Source of the DNA: Thermoanaerobacter uzonensis DSM 18761
GTDB taxonomy: Bacteria > Bacillota > Thermoanaerobacteria > Thermoanaerobacterales > Thermoanaerobacteraceae
NCBI RefSeq assembly: GCF_900129115.1
Contig: NZ_FQUR01000008.1
Span: forward strand, 186,001 to 250,000
DNA: 64,000 nt
Reading direction: 5' to 3'
The first letter of the stretch is position 1. Every line of letters starts with the position of its first letter. The translations under genes were made by a program, and so were the position numbers. Positions 53,778 through 63,415 of the stretch are shown piece by piece. The notes beneath the pieces were generated by a model, which ran no database searches, was not told where the DNA came from, and was given only the letters and a program-made list of their open reading frames with translations.

Positions 53778-55442
53778 TTAAATTTCCATTATGATTGGCA
53801 ATATCATAGGGTTTCTCTTAGTTTTTTCATATAAGAAGCTGCTTAAATTGTCTTTTATCATTGATTTTATAGTAGCCCATTCGCTAATTTCCTCTTTCTC
53901 ACACTTTGATAACACATCTCTGACAATATTTTTGGATTCCTCCATTAAATCCTCCGATTCTCTCACATATACAAATCCTCTCGAAATTATGTCGGGACCC
54001 GCTATAATTCCTCCAGTCTCTTTAGAAATAGTAACTACTACTACTAACAAGCCATCTTGAGCCAAATGTTTTCTATCTCTTAAAACAATATTCCCCACAT
54101 CCCCAACTCCCAAGCCATCTACTAAGACTTTGCCAGCTGTTACTGTCCCCGCAATTCTTCCGGAATTTTTTGTAAACTCTAACACTGTTCCATTATCTAC
54201 CACAAAGATATTTTGAGGAGGCATTCCCAAAGTCTCTGCAAGCTTAGCATGCTGAACTAAATGTCTGTATTCACCATGAACAGGAATGAAGAATTTAGGT
54301 TTTATTAATGTATTAAGTAGCTTAATCTCTTCTTGACAGGCGTGACCTGATACGTGAATATCTGCCAATGCTTCATAAATTACATTGGCACCTTTTTTAA
54401 ATAATTGGTTGATGACGCGAGAAATAAGTTTTTCATTTCCCGGAATAGCAGAAGCAGAAATTATCACTGTATCTCCTGGTACAATCTCTACTTTTTTATG
54501 CTCAGAAGAAGCCATTCTGGTAAGAGCTGACATAGGTTCCCCTTGGCTGCCTGTCGTTATAATGACAACTTTATCATGAGGCAATTTATTGGCTTCATCA
54601 ATATCAATCAAAAGGCCATCAGGAACAATTAAATAGCCTAATTCCATCGCTACATTAACTACATTTAACATGCTTCTGCCTGAAATAGCAACCTTTCTTC
54701 CGTACTTGTGAGCAGAATCTATAATTTGTTGTACTCTGTGGATGTTAGAAGCAAAAGTTGCCACTATAATTCGCTGTTCTGCTTTCCTGAATAGATTGTC
54801 AAAAGTTTCTCCTACTGTCCTTTCTGACATGGTATAACCCGGTCTTTCAATATTAGTACTATCGCACAACATCACAAGTACCCCTTTTTCCCCTAACTGG
54901 GCAAAGCGGTGTAAGTCTGGTATTTCTCCCCCTATAGGAGTAAAGTCTATTTTGAAATCTCCCGAGTGGAAAACCGTCCCAACAGGAGTATGAATAGCTA
55001 AAGCCGCAGAATCTGCAATACTATGAGAAGTTCTTACAAACTCCACTTTAAACTGACCAATTTCGACAATCTCTCTCGGCTTCACTGTTATCAATTTACT
55101 ATCTTTTAAAATACCCTGTTCTTTTAACTTATATTCTACTAAACCTATAGTCAGACGAGTCCCATACACAGGAACATTAAGTTGTTTTAAGACATAGGGT
55201 AATGCCCCAATATGGTCTTCGTGACCATGAGTTAAAACAATTGCTCTTACTTTTTCCCGATTTTTCAATAAATAAGTAATGTCGGGAATGACAAGGTCTA
55301 TTCCCAACATTTCATCATCTGGAAAAGCAAGACCGCAATCCACAACTATAATGTCATTTCCGAATTCAAAAACCGTCATGTTTTTGCCGATCTCATTTAA
55401 CCCGCCCAACGGTATTATTTTGAGTTTTGCCTTGTGTGCCAA
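53778..55442 (-). CDS. rnj: Ribonuclease J
   Basis: 554 residues. Metallo-beta-lactamase motif LTHGHEDHIGALP, then beta-CASP motifs SHSIADSAALAI, SGDFKIDFTPI, and HVSGHACQEEIKL, with the C-terminal RNase J domain. Endo- and 5'-3' exonuclease in mRNA turnover. I chose the TTG at 55442: AAGGAG lies 8 bases upstream, whereas the upstream ATG at 55460 contains that ribosome site and has none of its own. Confidence 0.95.
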   Translation of the reverse strand: MAHKAKLKIIPLGGLNEIGKNMTVFEFGNDIIVVDCGLAFPDDEMLGIDLVIPDITYLLKNREKVRAIVLTHGHEDHIGALPYVLKQLNVPVYGTRLTIGLVEYKLKEQGILKDSKLITVKPREIVEIGQFKVEFVRTSHSIADSAALAIHTPVGTVFHSGDFKIDFTPIGGEIPDLHRFAQLGEKGVLVMLCDSTNIERPGYTMSERTVGETFDNLFRKAEQRIIVATFASNIHRVQQIIDSAHKYGRKVAISGRSMLNVVNVAMELGYLIVPDGLLIDIDEANKLPHDKVVIITTGSQGEPMSALTRMASSEHKKVEIVPGDTVIISASAIPGNEKLISRVINQLFKKGANVIYEALADIHVSGHACQEEIKLLNTLIKPKFFIPVHGEYRHLVQHAKLAETLGMPPQNIFVVDNGTVLEFTKNSGRIAGTVTAGKVLVDGLGVGDVGNIVLRDRKHLAQDGLLVVVVTISKETGGIIAGPDIISRGFVYVRESEDLMEESKNIVRDVLSKCEKEEISEWATIKSMIKDNLSSFLYEKTKRNPMILPIIMEI

Positions 55443-55538
55443 ATACTTATCTCCTTTCATTAGATATTTTTAGCTTTAATTTTATTTTCCCCCAAAAACC
55501 CAAAAACACTTACCCGTACCTTACACCAGTTAATATAA

Positions 55539-55567
55539 ATTATACTTTATTTGAAAGGATACTTCAA
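55539..55567 (-). promoter_or_regulatory. SigA promoter of the RNase J operon
   Basis: TTGAAG (55562-55567), 17-base spacer, TATAAT (55539-55544). Predicted start near 55532, leaving a leader of about 90 bases with G-rich sequence. Probably also drives ylbF-like and queT. Confidence 0.75.
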
Positions 55568-55605
55568 CCCTGTTAATGTAAATTATTTCTCAAATAAAAG
55601 CTAAT

Positions 55606-56046
55606 TTAATTATAACTCTTCCTACATTTGCTACAATAACCAAAGAATTTCACGTTGTGATCTATTATTTCAAAATCTTTAGTTTTTTCTATTGCCTCTT
55701 CTAAATTCTCCAAAAGGTCTCCTTCCATTTCTATAACTGCTCCACATTTCAAACAAATAAGATGATGATGCTGATGGTTTTCATTATGATATAGCTCGTA
55801 TCTATTTCGACCATCGTCAAAATTTAATTTATAAACAATACCTAATTCCTCAAATAACTGAAGGGTCCTGTAAACCGTAGCAAGCCCTATTTCAGGATAT
55901 TTTAACCTTACAAGGTCATATATTTCCTCAGATGAAAGATGTTTATCCCTATTTTCCATAATAACGTCCAATATCACACGCCTTTGAGTTGTCAACTTAT
56001 ATCCTTTATCTTTTAATTTTTCTTTAAATTTTTCAATTTCATTCAT
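55606..56046 (-). CDS. fur: Fur family metal regulator
   Basis: 146 residues. Winged helix with TTQRRVILDVIMENRDKHLSSEEIYDLV and GLATVYRTLQLFEELG, the metal segment HQHHHLICLKCG with CxxC, and C-terminal CSKC, the structural zinc pairs. Fur, PerR and Zur are alike; a Fur box in its own promoter and at feo favours iron. It lies before the rnj gene with a separate promoter. Confidence 0.9.
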   Translation of the reverse strand: MNEIEKFKEKLKDKGYKLTTQRRVILDVIMENRDKHLSSEEIYDLVRLKYPEIGLATVYRTLQLFEELGIVYKLNFDDGRNRYELYHNENHQHHHLICLKCGAVIEMEGDLLENLEEAIEKTKDFEIIDHNVKFFGYCSKCRKSYN

Positions 56047-56079
56047 CTAAATCACCGCCAAATAATATCAACTACTATT

Positions 56080-56108
56080 AGTTTATGATATTCATTTTCA
56101 ATTGTCAA
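56080..56108 (-). promoter_or_regulatory. fur promoter with overlapping Fur box
   Basis: TTGACA (56103-56108), 17-base spacer, TAAACT (56080-56085). The spacer holds TGAAAATGAATATCA (56086-56100), matching the 7-1-7 Fur box at 13 of 14 positions. Autoregulation is expected. Confidence 0.75.
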
Positions 56109-56221
56109 ACACTTTTTTGATTTTTTAGCAAATATCAAACTTTATATTAGAGAAAGATATTTCAATTGAGAATCTTATTCCTCTTTTACATAGAAATCAA
56201 ATTTTGAGGATATATAAAATT

Positions 56222-56246
56222 AAGATATACCAAAGCGGTATACCTT
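56222..56246 (-). terminator. Terminator after the DUF1292 gene
   Basis: AAGGTATACC and TGGTATATCTT around a 4-base loop, then AATTTTATAT on the minus strand. Ends the alaS-ireB-ruvX-DUF1292 run before fur. Confidence 0.7.
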
Positions 56247-56270
56247 AATTAATTTCATTCTAATTTTAAT

Positions 56271-56558
56271 TTACTCTTCATCGTCAAAATCTTCATCATC
56301 ATAATATTCTTCATACTCTTCCATCAACTCATTGTATGCTTCGACAGCATCGTTGAACTCGTCTTCGTCTTCAATCCCTACAAAAATATCATTGCCATTT
56401 TCATCTTGTTCCACTCTCAAGATGTAAGCATCTTCTCCATCACCATCGACAGGGACCACAACTGCATACCTGGTATCGTCAAGGTCAAATGATGCTACAA
56501 GTTCGAAGTCTACTTCATGGCCGTGCTCGTCGATTAACTGAATGATTTCTGGTTCCAT
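56271..56558 (-). CDS. DUF1292 family acidic protein
   Basis: 95 residues, very acidic, EIIQLIDEHGHEVDFELVASFDLDDTRYAVVVPVD at the start and a D/E-rich tail. YrzB family, always near ruvX and ireB in Firmicutes. The function is not known. Confidence 0.9.
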   Translation of the reverse strand: MEPEIIQLIDEHGHEVDFELVASFDLDDTRYAVVVPVDGDGEDAYILRVEQDENGNDIFVGIEDEDEFNDAVEAYNELMEEYEEYYDDEDFDDEE

Positions 56559-56637
56559 ACTATTTCACCTCAATTCTACTTCAAGATAATGTAATTGTAT
56601 AACATACCAAAAAGACTGTCAAGTTTTTAATAAAAAT

Positions 56638-57057
56638 TTATTTATTTTTTTGTGAATCTAAGTAGTTCTGAAGTATAAGAACTGCAGCCAGCTTATCAAT
56701 TACTTCTTTTCTCTTTGCCCTACTTATATCAGCACTTTCTATTAAAACTCTCTCCGCTTCTACTGTAGTAAGCCTTTCATCCCATAATATTATTGGTATA
56801 TTAATAGCTTCCCTCAAGCGTTCAACAAATCTCACAACTTTTTGTCCTTGTGGTCCCAAAGTCCCACTCATATTCTTAGGTAATCCTACAATTATCATTC
56901 CCACTTCATATTTATTTATTATTTGTTTTATTCTCTCAAAGTCTTTTTTGTTACTACTTCTTTTAATAGTAGTAAGTCCCTGTGCAATTGTGCCTGATAA
57001 GTCACTTATAGCGACCCCGATTGTTTTATCCCCAACATCTAAACTCATAATCCTCAA
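56638..57057 (-). CDS. ruvX: RuvX/YqgF Holliday junction resolvase-like protein
   Basis: 139 residues, RNase H-like: [47 protein letters not shown] with the acidic active site, and [15 protein letters not shown]. Also implicated in pre-16S rRNA end processing. TTG start after GGAGAG with 6 bases. Confidence 0.95.
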   Translation of the reverse strand: MRIMSLDVGDKTIGVAISDLSGTIAQGLTTIKRSSNKKDFERIKQIINKYEVGMIIVGLPKNMSGTLGPQGQKVVRFVERLREAINIPIILWDERLTTVEAERVLIESADISRAKRKEVIDKLAAVLILQNYLDSQKNK

Positions 57058-57077
57058 AAAAATCTCTCCATTCTAAA

Positions 57078-57102
57078 ATTGCCTCACTTTGTGTGAGGAA
57101 AT
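57078..57102 (-). terminator. ireB terminator hairpin, duplicated by the repeat element (left copy)
   Basis: TTGCCTCAC/GTGAGG hairpin; matches 57369-57393 at 24 of 25 bases. On the minus strand it is followed by TTTTAGAATGG, the original T run. Confidence 0.7.
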
Positions 57103-57368
57103 CAGTTTGTTGACAAAGTTAAAAAATTTTCAAAGGAGATATTTTGCATCGTCGTTCCGATGTTCCAAAGCGACAAAACTAAAGCTCGACCTTCAGGCTC
57201 CGGCAGGGTACCGGGCACAATCGGCATCCATGCCTTAAGGTGCCCGCCTCCGCCATCCGTGGCTTCGTCCCTGCCTCCGCCCTCTGTCTTGCTAAGTTTT
57301 GTTATCGCTTTGTAACAAGTCGCACCGATTGCAAAATATCTCCTTTACGAAAGTTTGTCTACAGTCTG
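57103..57368 (+). mobile_element. 265-bp terminator-inserted repeat element, copy 3
   Basis: Begins CAGTTTGTTGACAAAG and ends CTACAGTCTG on the plus strand; nearly identical to copy 2 reversed and close to copy 1. Lies between ireB and ruvX, splitting a conserved gene pair, and is flanked by direct copies of the ireB terminator. Confidence 0.88.
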
Positions 57369-57393
57369 ATTGCCTCACTTTGTGTGAGGCAAT
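57369..57393 (-). terminator. ireB terminator hairpin, duplicated by the repeat element (right copy)
   Basis: Complete ATTGCCTCAC..GTGAGGCAAT stem, 11 bases after the ireB stop on the minus strand. Confidence 0.7.
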
Positions 57394-57403
57394 TTCATTT
57401 TTC

Positions 57404-57661
57404 TTATTTTGGGGAAGACAAATACTCTCTCAAAAGTTCTTCTACTAATTCATCTCTTTCAATTTTTCTTATCAAATTTCTCGCATTTTTATGGCTGGTT
57501 ATATAAGTAGGGTCCCCAGACAATATATAACCTACTATTTGATTAATTGGATTATAACCTTTTTCAGAAAGTGCTTCATACACTGCTGTCAATATCTCTT
57601 TAACAGTTTTTCTATCAGTTGTAACGTGATACCTTTGAGTTTGTTCGTTTTTATCTACCAT
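57404..57661 (-). CDS. ireB: IreB family regulatory phosphoprotein
   Basis: 85 residues, [53 protein letters not shown] split across the protein, the IreB/YrzL signature. In Enterococcus it is phosphorylated by the kinase IreK on N-terminal threonines; here several T lie near 8-18. It follows alaS as usual. Confidence 0.95.
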   Translation of the reverse strand: MVDKNEQTQRYHVTTDRKTVKEILTAVYEALSEKGYNPINQIVGYILSGDPTYITSHKNARNLIRKIERDELVEELLREYLSSPK

Positions 57662-57738
57662 AATATATCACCTCTAGATACATTTAACTACCATCAACTT
57701 TATAATAACCTATATTTACTTGGCTAGTCAAGCTTTTC

Positions 57739-60372
57739 TCAATTTTTTAACTGTTCTTTTACAATTTCTATTGCTTTGTTTAACGCTTCCTCCACCTTAA
57801 ATGGATTTTTGCCTGTTCCTTGAGCCATGTCTGGTCTTCCACCGCCATTTCCTTCAGATACTTTGCACACCTCTTTAATAACAGCTCCTATATTTATTCC
57901 TTTTTGAACAACATCTTTAGTAGCCATACCGACAAATATGGCTTTTTCAGGGGCAGAAGATGCTAATACTATTACTGCAGTTTTTAATTTATCTTTTAAA
58001 ATATCTCCCAATACCTTCAAAGCCTCACTATCATAATCTTCAACCTTTGAAACCACTACTTTTATACCATCTAATGAAATAGCAGAATTGATTAAGCTAT
58101 TTGCCAAAATAGAAGCCATTTTTATTTTTAATTGTTCTATCTCTTTATCCTTTGTCTTTAAAACTTGCTGTAAACTCCCAATTTTTGAAATTATCTCTTT
58201 ATCTTGGGATTTTAATAAATCAGAAGCCTCTTTTAATATCTCTTCTTTTTCCTCTAAATATTTTATTGCGGCCAATCCTGTTAAAGCTTCAATTCTTCTT
58301 AAACCTGCACCAACTGCAGTTTCAGATAGAATCTTAAAAATCCCTATTTCGTTAGTATTTTTAACATGAGTTCCACCGCAAAGTTCCATGCTGTAATCGT
58401 CAATTTTTACAACCCTTACTTTATCCCCGTACTTTTCTGTAAATAATGCAACAGCTCCTTCTTTTACTGCTTCATCATAAGTTTTTTCTTCAATATGCAC
58501 ATTTAAACTTTGGTATATCTTTTCATTAACCCTATTTTCTATTTGCTTTAACTCTTCTTTAGTCACCGCTTGATAATGTGAAAAATCAAATCTTAATCGA
58601 TCATCAGCCACAAGAGAACCAGCCTGATGCACATGGTCTCCTAATATCTCCTTTAGGGCTTTATGAAGAAGATGAGTTGCAGTGTGGTTTCTTGCAGCAT
58701 TCCTTCGACTTACCACATCAATTTGAGCTTTTACTTCATCTCCTACTGAAATTAAACCTCTTTCAATTGTTCCAATGTGTATAAACTTATCTCCTACTTT
58801 TTTACAGTCTTTTACTTTTATCAAAGCATTTTCATTCTCTAGAATTCCCTTGTCTCCTATCTGCCCACCACTTTCAGCATAGAAAGGAGTAACATCTAGT
58901 ATGATACTCACACCATCTCCCGCTTCTGCTTCCTCAACAAGCTCTTCATCTTTTACAATAGCCAAAACTTTTGAATTGCTTTCATAAGTATCATATCCCA
59001 CAAATTTTGTCTTAACATCTCCTAAAGTAGAATATATGTCTTGTTCCCACAAACTATTATCTTCTTTTCTGCTACTCCTCGCTCTTATCCTTTGTTTCTC
59101 CAGCTCCCTTGTATATCCTTCTTCATCAACAGTAATGCCAGCTTCTTGCAAAATTTCTTTTGTTAAATCCAATGGAAACCCATAGGTATCATATAGTTTA
59201 AAAGCCCTAGAACCTTCTAATATGGTCTTCCCTTGTACTTTTAGTTCGTTTATATAATCTTGTAAAATTGTAAGTCCTTGATCTATTGTCTCCTTAAATC
59301 TTTCTTCTTCCAGTTTGATTATTCGCTTTATATAGTCCTTTCTCTCAATTATTTCAGGATATGCCTCTCCATAATTTTCTACAACTGAATCTACCACTTT
59401 ATACAAGAAGGTATCGTTTATCCCCAGCAATTTACCGTGCCTCGCAGCCCTTCTTAAAAGCCTTCTCAAAACATAGCCTCTTCCTTCATTAGAAGGCAGA
59501 ATTCCATCTGATATCATGAAAGTTATCCCTCTTATATGGTCAGTGATAACTCTCAAAGACACATCTTTTTCTGCATCTTTTCCATACTCTACTTCCGCAA
59601 TCTTAGATACAAAATTAGTTATGCCTCTTATTACATCTACATCAAATATACTGTCGACTTCCTGCATTATTGTCGCTATTCTCTCAAGCCCCATGCCTGT
59701 GTCAATATTTGGATTAGGAAGCCTATGATAATTTCCTTGTTCATCCTTATTGAACTGAGTAAAAACTAAATTCCAAAATTCAATAAACCTATCGCAATCG
59801 CATCCAACTCCACAAGTAGGTTTCCCACAGCCTTTTTCTTCACCTCTATCAAAATAAATCTCTGAAGAGGGGCCACAAGGTCCTGTGCCAATCTCCCAGA
59901 AATTATCTTCTTTTCCCATCCTTACAATTCTTTCAGGAGGTAATCCAACTATTTTATTCCAAATCTCAAATGCTTCATCGTCTTCCTCATAAATTGATAC
60001 CCATAACCTGTCAACTGGCAACTTCAAAATTTCTGTTACAAATTCCCAGGCCCACGGAATAGCTTCTTTTTTGAAATAATCACCAAAAGAAAAGTTACCC
60101 AACATTTCAAAAAAAGTACCGTGACGTGCTGTTTTACCCACTCTTTCAATATCCGGAGTCCTTATACATCTTTGGCAAGTAATTACTCGTTTGCTGGGGG
60201 GAGTTTCTTTTCCTGTAAAATAGGGTTTTAAAGGAGCCATCCCAGAATTAATTAATAATAAACTTTTATCATTTTTAGGAATTAGAGAAAAACTTGGTAG
60301 TCTGAGATGCCCTTTGCTTTCAAAAAAGCTTAAAAATTTTTCTCTAATTTCGTTCATTCCGAGTTTTTCCAT
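57739..60372 (-). CDS. alaS: Alanyl-tRNA synthetase
   Basis: 877 residues. Class II catalytic core with [29 protein letters not shown], tRNA-recognition and editing domains with the zinc motifs HTATHLLH and CGGTHV, and the C-Ala end with [19 protein letters not shown] lies before the ATG. A strong promoter and an attenuator-like hairpin lie in the leader. Confidence 0.99.
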   Translation of the reverse strand: MEKLGMNEIREKFLSFFESKGHLRLPSFSLIPKNDKSLLLINSGMAPLKPYFTGKETPPSKRVITCQRCIRTPDIERVGKTARHGTFFEMLGNFSFGDYFKKEAIPWAWEFVTEILKLPVDRLWVSIYEEDDEAFEIWNKIVGLPPERIVRMGKEDNFWEIGTGPCGPSSEIYFDRGEEKGCGKPTCGVGCDCDRFIEFWNLVFTQFNKDEQGNYHRLPNPNIDTGMGLERIATIMQEVDSIFDVDVIRGITNFVSKIAEVEYGKDAEKDVSLRVITDHIRGITFMISDGILPSNEGRGYVLRRLLRRAARHGKLLGINDTFLYKVVDSVVENYGEAYPEIIERKDYIKRIIKLEEERFKETIDQGLTILQDYINELKVQGKTILEGSRAFKLYDTYGFPLDLTKEILQEAGITVDEEGYTRELEKQRIRARSSRKEDNSLWEQDIYSTLGDVKTKFVGYDTYESNSKVLAIVKDEELVEEAEAGDGVSIILDVTPFYAESGGQIGDKGILENENALIKVKDCKKVGDKFIHIGTIERGLISVGDEVKAQIDVVSRRNAARNHTATHLLHKALKEILGDHVHQAGSLVADDRLRFDFSHYQAVTKEELKQIENRVNEKIYQSLNVHIEEKTYDEAVKEGAVALFTEKYGDKVRVVKIDDYSMELCGGTHVKNTNEIGIFKILSETAVGAGLRRIEALTGLAAIKYLEEKEEILKEASDLLKSQDKEIISKIGSLQQVLKTKDKEIEQLKIKMASILANSLINSAISLDGIKVVVSKVEDYDSEALKVLGDILKDKLKTAVIVLASSAPEKAIFVGMATKDVVQKGINIGAVIKEVCKVSEGNGGGRPDMAQGTGKNPFKVEEALNKAIEIVKEQLKN

Positions 60373-60393
60373 AAAAATCCTCCTTCTTGATAC

Positions 60394-60423
60394 AATAAAA
60401 ACCGTCCCAAATTTGGGGACGGG
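60394..60423 (-). terminator. Attenuator-like terminator hairpin in the alaS leader
   Basis: CCGTCCC..GGGACGG stem with TTTTTATT following, inside the leader from the alaS promoter (start near 60442) and after the permease gene. A competing stem CGGG/CCCG uses its first arm. Alternative reading: the plain terminator of the permease gene. Confidence 0.7.
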
Positions 60424-60448
60424 CTTTTACCCGCTCTTTTTTGAGTAT

Positions 60449-60477
60449 ATTATACAAGATTGAACATAGCAAGTCAA
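60449..60477 (-). promoter_or_regulatory. SigA promoter of alaS
   Basis: TTGACT (60472-60477), 17-base spacer, TATAAT (60449-60454). RNA start near 60442, a 70-base leader that contains the hairpin at 60394-60423. Confidence 0.85.
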
Positions 60478-60485
60478 TAACTGGT

Positions 60486-61511
60486 TTATTTCTCAATAAA
60501 AATTTCTGTTACAATAACTTTCCCTATTGCCACAACAGGCACAGATAATAAAAGTCCCCAGACGCCAAAAAGTTCTTCCCCTGCAATCAATGAAAAAATC
60601 ACTGTAATTGGATGAAGTCCTACACTATCACTAATTATTTTAGGTGTTATAAAGACATTTTCTATTTGTTGCACTAAAAGACACATAAATAAAGCCCAAA
60701 AGCCTTTAGATAAAGAATCAAGGAGCCCTATTAAAACGGCAGGAATAATTGACAAGATAGGGCCTAGGTAGGGAATTATATTTAATATTCCTGCCAATAT
60801 TCCTATTAAAAAAGCATATTTAACTTTAATTAGAGAAAGGCCTATACTTGTAAAAATAGCAACAAAGATAGAAAGATATATTTGTGCTCTTATGTATTTA
60901 CTCAAAATTTTGTCTATTTTTTTTAAAATAATGGAGAAACTACCATGATATTTGGCAGGAATTACTTTTTCAATTTCTTTTTTAAACAAATTTTTATCCT
61001 TTAAAAGATAAAAAGTAATAATCGGTACAATTATCACATCTATAATATCTTTTAATATTGCAACAGCAGATTTAAAAGCCATATCGACACGGGAGGCAAA
61101 AAGATTATTTAGGACATTCAAATTTTTATCTAAAACTTTTTCAAATTGAGGTGGTAAATAAGAAAAATAGTTAAATTTTAGTTGAAGCAAAATTTTTTGT
61201 AGTTCTTCAGTATAGAAAGGTATCATTTTTACAAAAATAACCATTTCATTTATCAACAAAGGGAGAATGTAAAAAGAAAAAAATAGTATTACCAAAGCAA
61301 CAATTAAAAACACTAGAAGAATAGACAAAAAACTAGAAAAACCCTTTGAATTAAAAAATTTTACCATTGGATTTAATAAATAGGCTATTAAGGCGGAAAC
61401 AAAAAAAGGGGAAAGTATATTTTTAATACTCACCCAATTCTTTATAAAAAAATATAATAAACCTATTGTACCAATGATTAAAAAAATTAGATACACTTTT
61501 TTAACTTGCAT
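60486..61511 (-). CDS. AI-2E family membrane transporter
   Basis: 341 residues with seven to eight membrane helices and the family segment LNIIPYLGPILSIIPAVLIGLL, then FWALFMCLLVQQIENVFITPKIISDSVGLHP. The AI-2 link of this family is uncertain; relatives are Na+/H+ antiporters or general exporters. Stand-alone gene between the 53-residue gene and alaS. Confidence 0.92.
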   Translation of the reverse strand: MQVKKVYLIFLIIGTIGLLYFFIKNWVSIKNILSPFFVSALIAYLLNPMVKFFNSKGFSSFLSILLVFLIVALVILFFSFYILPLLINEMVIFVKMIPFYTEELQKILLQLKFNYFSYLPPQFEKVLDKNLNVLNNLFASRVDMAFKSAVAILKDIIDVIIVPIITFYLLKDKNLFKKEIEKVIPAKYHGSFSIILKKIDKILSKYIRAQIYLSIFVAIFTSIGLSLIKVKYAFLIGILAGILNIIPYLGPILSIIPAVLIGLLDSLSKGFWALFMCLLVQQIENVFITPKIISDSVGLHPITVIFSLIAGEELFGVWGLLLSVPVVAIGKVIVTEIFIEK

Positions 61512-61528
61512 TTTATCACCTGAAAAAT

Positions 61529-61690
61529 TTATCTAACTTTTATTTTGTTCATTGTACGCCATATTTTTGTTATATTTTTTTCTATCATATCTTTATAACG
61601 TCTATATTTTTTCATATCTATTTTGGGAATTATATATGCAGCAGCTACTATTCCTGCCAAAAATCCCTTTATATATTTGTCTCTATTCAT
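61529..61690 (-). CDS. Small basic protein with N-terminal membrane segment
   Basis: 53 residues beginning MNRDKYIKGFLAGIVAAAYIIP and ending in a basic helix with MKKYRRYKDMIEKNITKIW. AAAGGAGGG lies 7 bases before the ATG, and no other gene fits this gap. One short hydrophobic segment (about 9-22) and a strongly positive tail suggest a membrane-associated peptide of the YtxH-like kind. No firm family. Confidence 0.7.
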   Translation of the reverse strand: MNRDKYIKGFLAGIVAAAYIIPKIDMKKYRRYKDMIEKNITKIWRTMNKIKVR

Positions 61691-61749
61691 AAAAGCCCTC
61701 CTTTGAAATCTAAAAAAGTTTCTGCTTTTTATAGATTTCCCTCTTTAAA

Positions 61750-61777
61750 ATAAAAAATGCACACTTTTTGTGTGCAC
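61750..61777 (-). terminator. Terminator of mnmA
   Basis: GTGCACAC, five A, GTGTGCA then TTTTTTATTTT on the minus strand, starting at the mnmA stop codon. Confidence 0.9.
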
Positions 61778-62871
61778 TATCTCACCTTTTTCTCAATTAT
61801 TCCTCCTCCTACTACTACATCTTTATCGTAAAAGACAACTGATTGTCCTGGAGTTATAGCTCTTTGAGGTTTTAAAAATTTTACTAATACTTTATCTTCT
61901 TCATATGGCTTTATTATAGCCTCTTCTTCTTTAGCTGTATAGCGTATTTTTGCAGTTACCTTCATTTCCTTTTCTAGTTTTTTAATGGAAATAAAATTGT
62001 TATTTGAGGATATAAGCTCCTCTCCCCACACATCTTCTTGATGTCCAACAACAACCACATTGTTTTTCACATCTATATCCACGACGTATAAAGGTCTATC
62101 AGAAGATAAACCCAATCCTCTTCTCTGACCAATTGTATAGTGTATTATTCCCTTATGATACCCTAAAAATTTACCGTAAACATCTCTAAATTCTCCTGGC
62201 TTTATCTCATCTTTAACTTGCCTTTTTATAAATCCGCTGTAATCATTATCTGGGATAAAACAAATTTCTTGACTTTCTGGCTTTTTAGCAACAGGTAGCT
62301 TTAACTCCTCTGCCAAAGCTCTTATTTCTTCTTTTTTGTAATTTCCTAAAGGGAAAAGAGCATGCTCTAACTGCTTCTGTGTCAAATGATATAAGACATA
62401 GCTTTGATCTTTATAAGAATCTATACCTTTTTTTAATAAATATCTTTTTGTTTTTTCATCATAGTCTTTTCTGACATAATGGCCTGTAGCAATGTAATAA
62501 GCTCCCAACTCAAATGCTTTCTCAAGAAGCTCTCCAAATTTTATTTGCCTATTACATAATACACAAGGATTAGGAGTCCTTCCTTTTAAATATTCATTGA
62601 CAAAATAATTTACTATTTTATCGTAAAAGACTTCACTAAAATCAACTGTGTAATGAGGTATTAACAACATTTCTGCAACTTTTTTTGCATCTTGTATAGC
62701 TCTTAAAGAACAACAGTTCTTATTGCTATCAAAAGCTTTAGCTTCATGGTCTACCCATACTTTCATTGTAAGGCCTATAACATCAAATCCTTCTTTTTTT
62801 AAAAGATATGCAGCTACAGAGCTATCTACTCCTCCACTCATTCCAATTACTACTCTATTGCTTATCTCCAT
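61777..62871 (-). CDS. mnmA: tRNA-specific 2-thiouridylase MnmA
   Basis: 364 residues. PP-loop GMSGGVDSS near 10-18, catalytic cysteine in NPCVLCNRQIKFG, second in SQEICFIPD. Thiolates U34 of Lys, Glu and Gln tRNAs. The ATG at 62871 is 14 bases after GGGAGG, rather long; a frame upstream would overlap the Rrf2 gene. No cysteine desulfurase gene adjoins it. Confidence 0.95.
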   Translation of the reverse strand: MEISNRVVIGMSGGVDSSVAAYLLKKEGFDVIGLTMKVWVDHEAKAFDSNKNCCSLRAIQDAKKVAEMLLIPHYTVDFSEVFYDKIVNYFVNEYLKGRTPNPCVLCNRQIKFGELLEKAFELGAYYIATGHYVRKDYDEKTKRYLLKKGIDSYKDQSYVLYHLTQKQLEHALFPLGNYKKEEIRALAEELKLPVAKKPESQEICFIPDNDYSGFIKRQVKDEIKPGEFRDVYGKFLGYHKGIIHYTIGQRRGLGLSSDRPLYVVDIDVKNNVVVVGHQEDVWGEELISSNNNFISIKKLEKEMKVTAKIRYTAKEEEAIIKPYEEDKVLVKFLKPQRAITPGQSVVFYDKDVVVGGGIIEKKVR

Positions 62872-62917
62872 ATTATATATAAAATCCTCCCTTAAAAATC
62901 CTAAAATTATTATTTCC

Positions 62918-63367
62918 CTAAATGTAATACATAAAAGCACTTTTTTGATTTAATCGCCTGTAATCATCTACCATATCCTGTAAAGTAATAGAGTCTATCA
63001 CTTTATTTATACTGTCTCTTATTCTTTCCATCACCAACTTCGTCGGACAACCTCCTGCTCTGCTGCACTCAAAAGGAGTATCTTCCAAAACGCAATCTGC
63101 AGGAGCCAGCGATCCTTCCAATGTTCTTATCACATCTCCAACGGTTATCTTATCAGGAGGAGCTGCTAGCATATATCCTCCCTGTGCTCCTCTGACACTT
63201 TTCACAAGGTCAGCTTTTCTAAGGATTGCTATAAGCTGTTCTAAATAATGCTCAGAAAGTCCCTCATTTTCTGCTATAGTTTTTAAAGAAATCGGGCCCT
63301 CCCCGTAGTAAAGGGCTAATTCAAACATAGCTTGTATCCCATATCGACCTTTTGTAGATAGTTTCAC
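62918..63367 (-). CDS. Rrf2/IscR family transcription regulator
   Basis: 149 residues. Winged helix KLSTKGRYGIQAMFELALYYGEGPISLKTIAENEGLSEHYLEQL split over the first 45 positions, then RGAQGGYMLA and three cysteines (CVLEDTPFECSRAGGC, about 92-107), the IscR-type [2Fe-2S] ligands. Likely senses iron-sulfur or cysteine status. GTG start. A palindrome lies in its promoter. Confidence 0.92.
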   Translation of the reverse strand: MKLSTKGRYGIQAMFELALYYGEGPISLKTIAENEGLSEHYLEQLIAILRKADLVKSVRGAQGGYMLAAPPDKITVGDVIRTLEGSLAPADCVLEDTPFECSRAGGCPTKLVMERIRDSINKVIDSITLQDMVDDYRRLNQKSAFMYYI

Positions 63368-63415
63368 GATTATCCACCCCTGAATTCCTACTATTTTACC
63401 CGGATTTCAACAAAA

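Noticed and set aside
53778-55460. ATG at 55460 as the RNase J start
   Set aside because: The ATG contains the only good ribosome site downstream of it (AAGGAG), which instead serves the TTG at 55442.
55501-55600. Imperfect direct repeats with GTTAATRTAAATTAT upstream of RNase J
   Set aside because: Two AT-rich copies around the promoter; too simple in composition to claim an operator without comparison.
60373-60450. T-box leader for alaS
   Set aside because: The leader is only about 70 bases and has no AGGGTGGNACCGCG-like T-box sequence or specifier loop.
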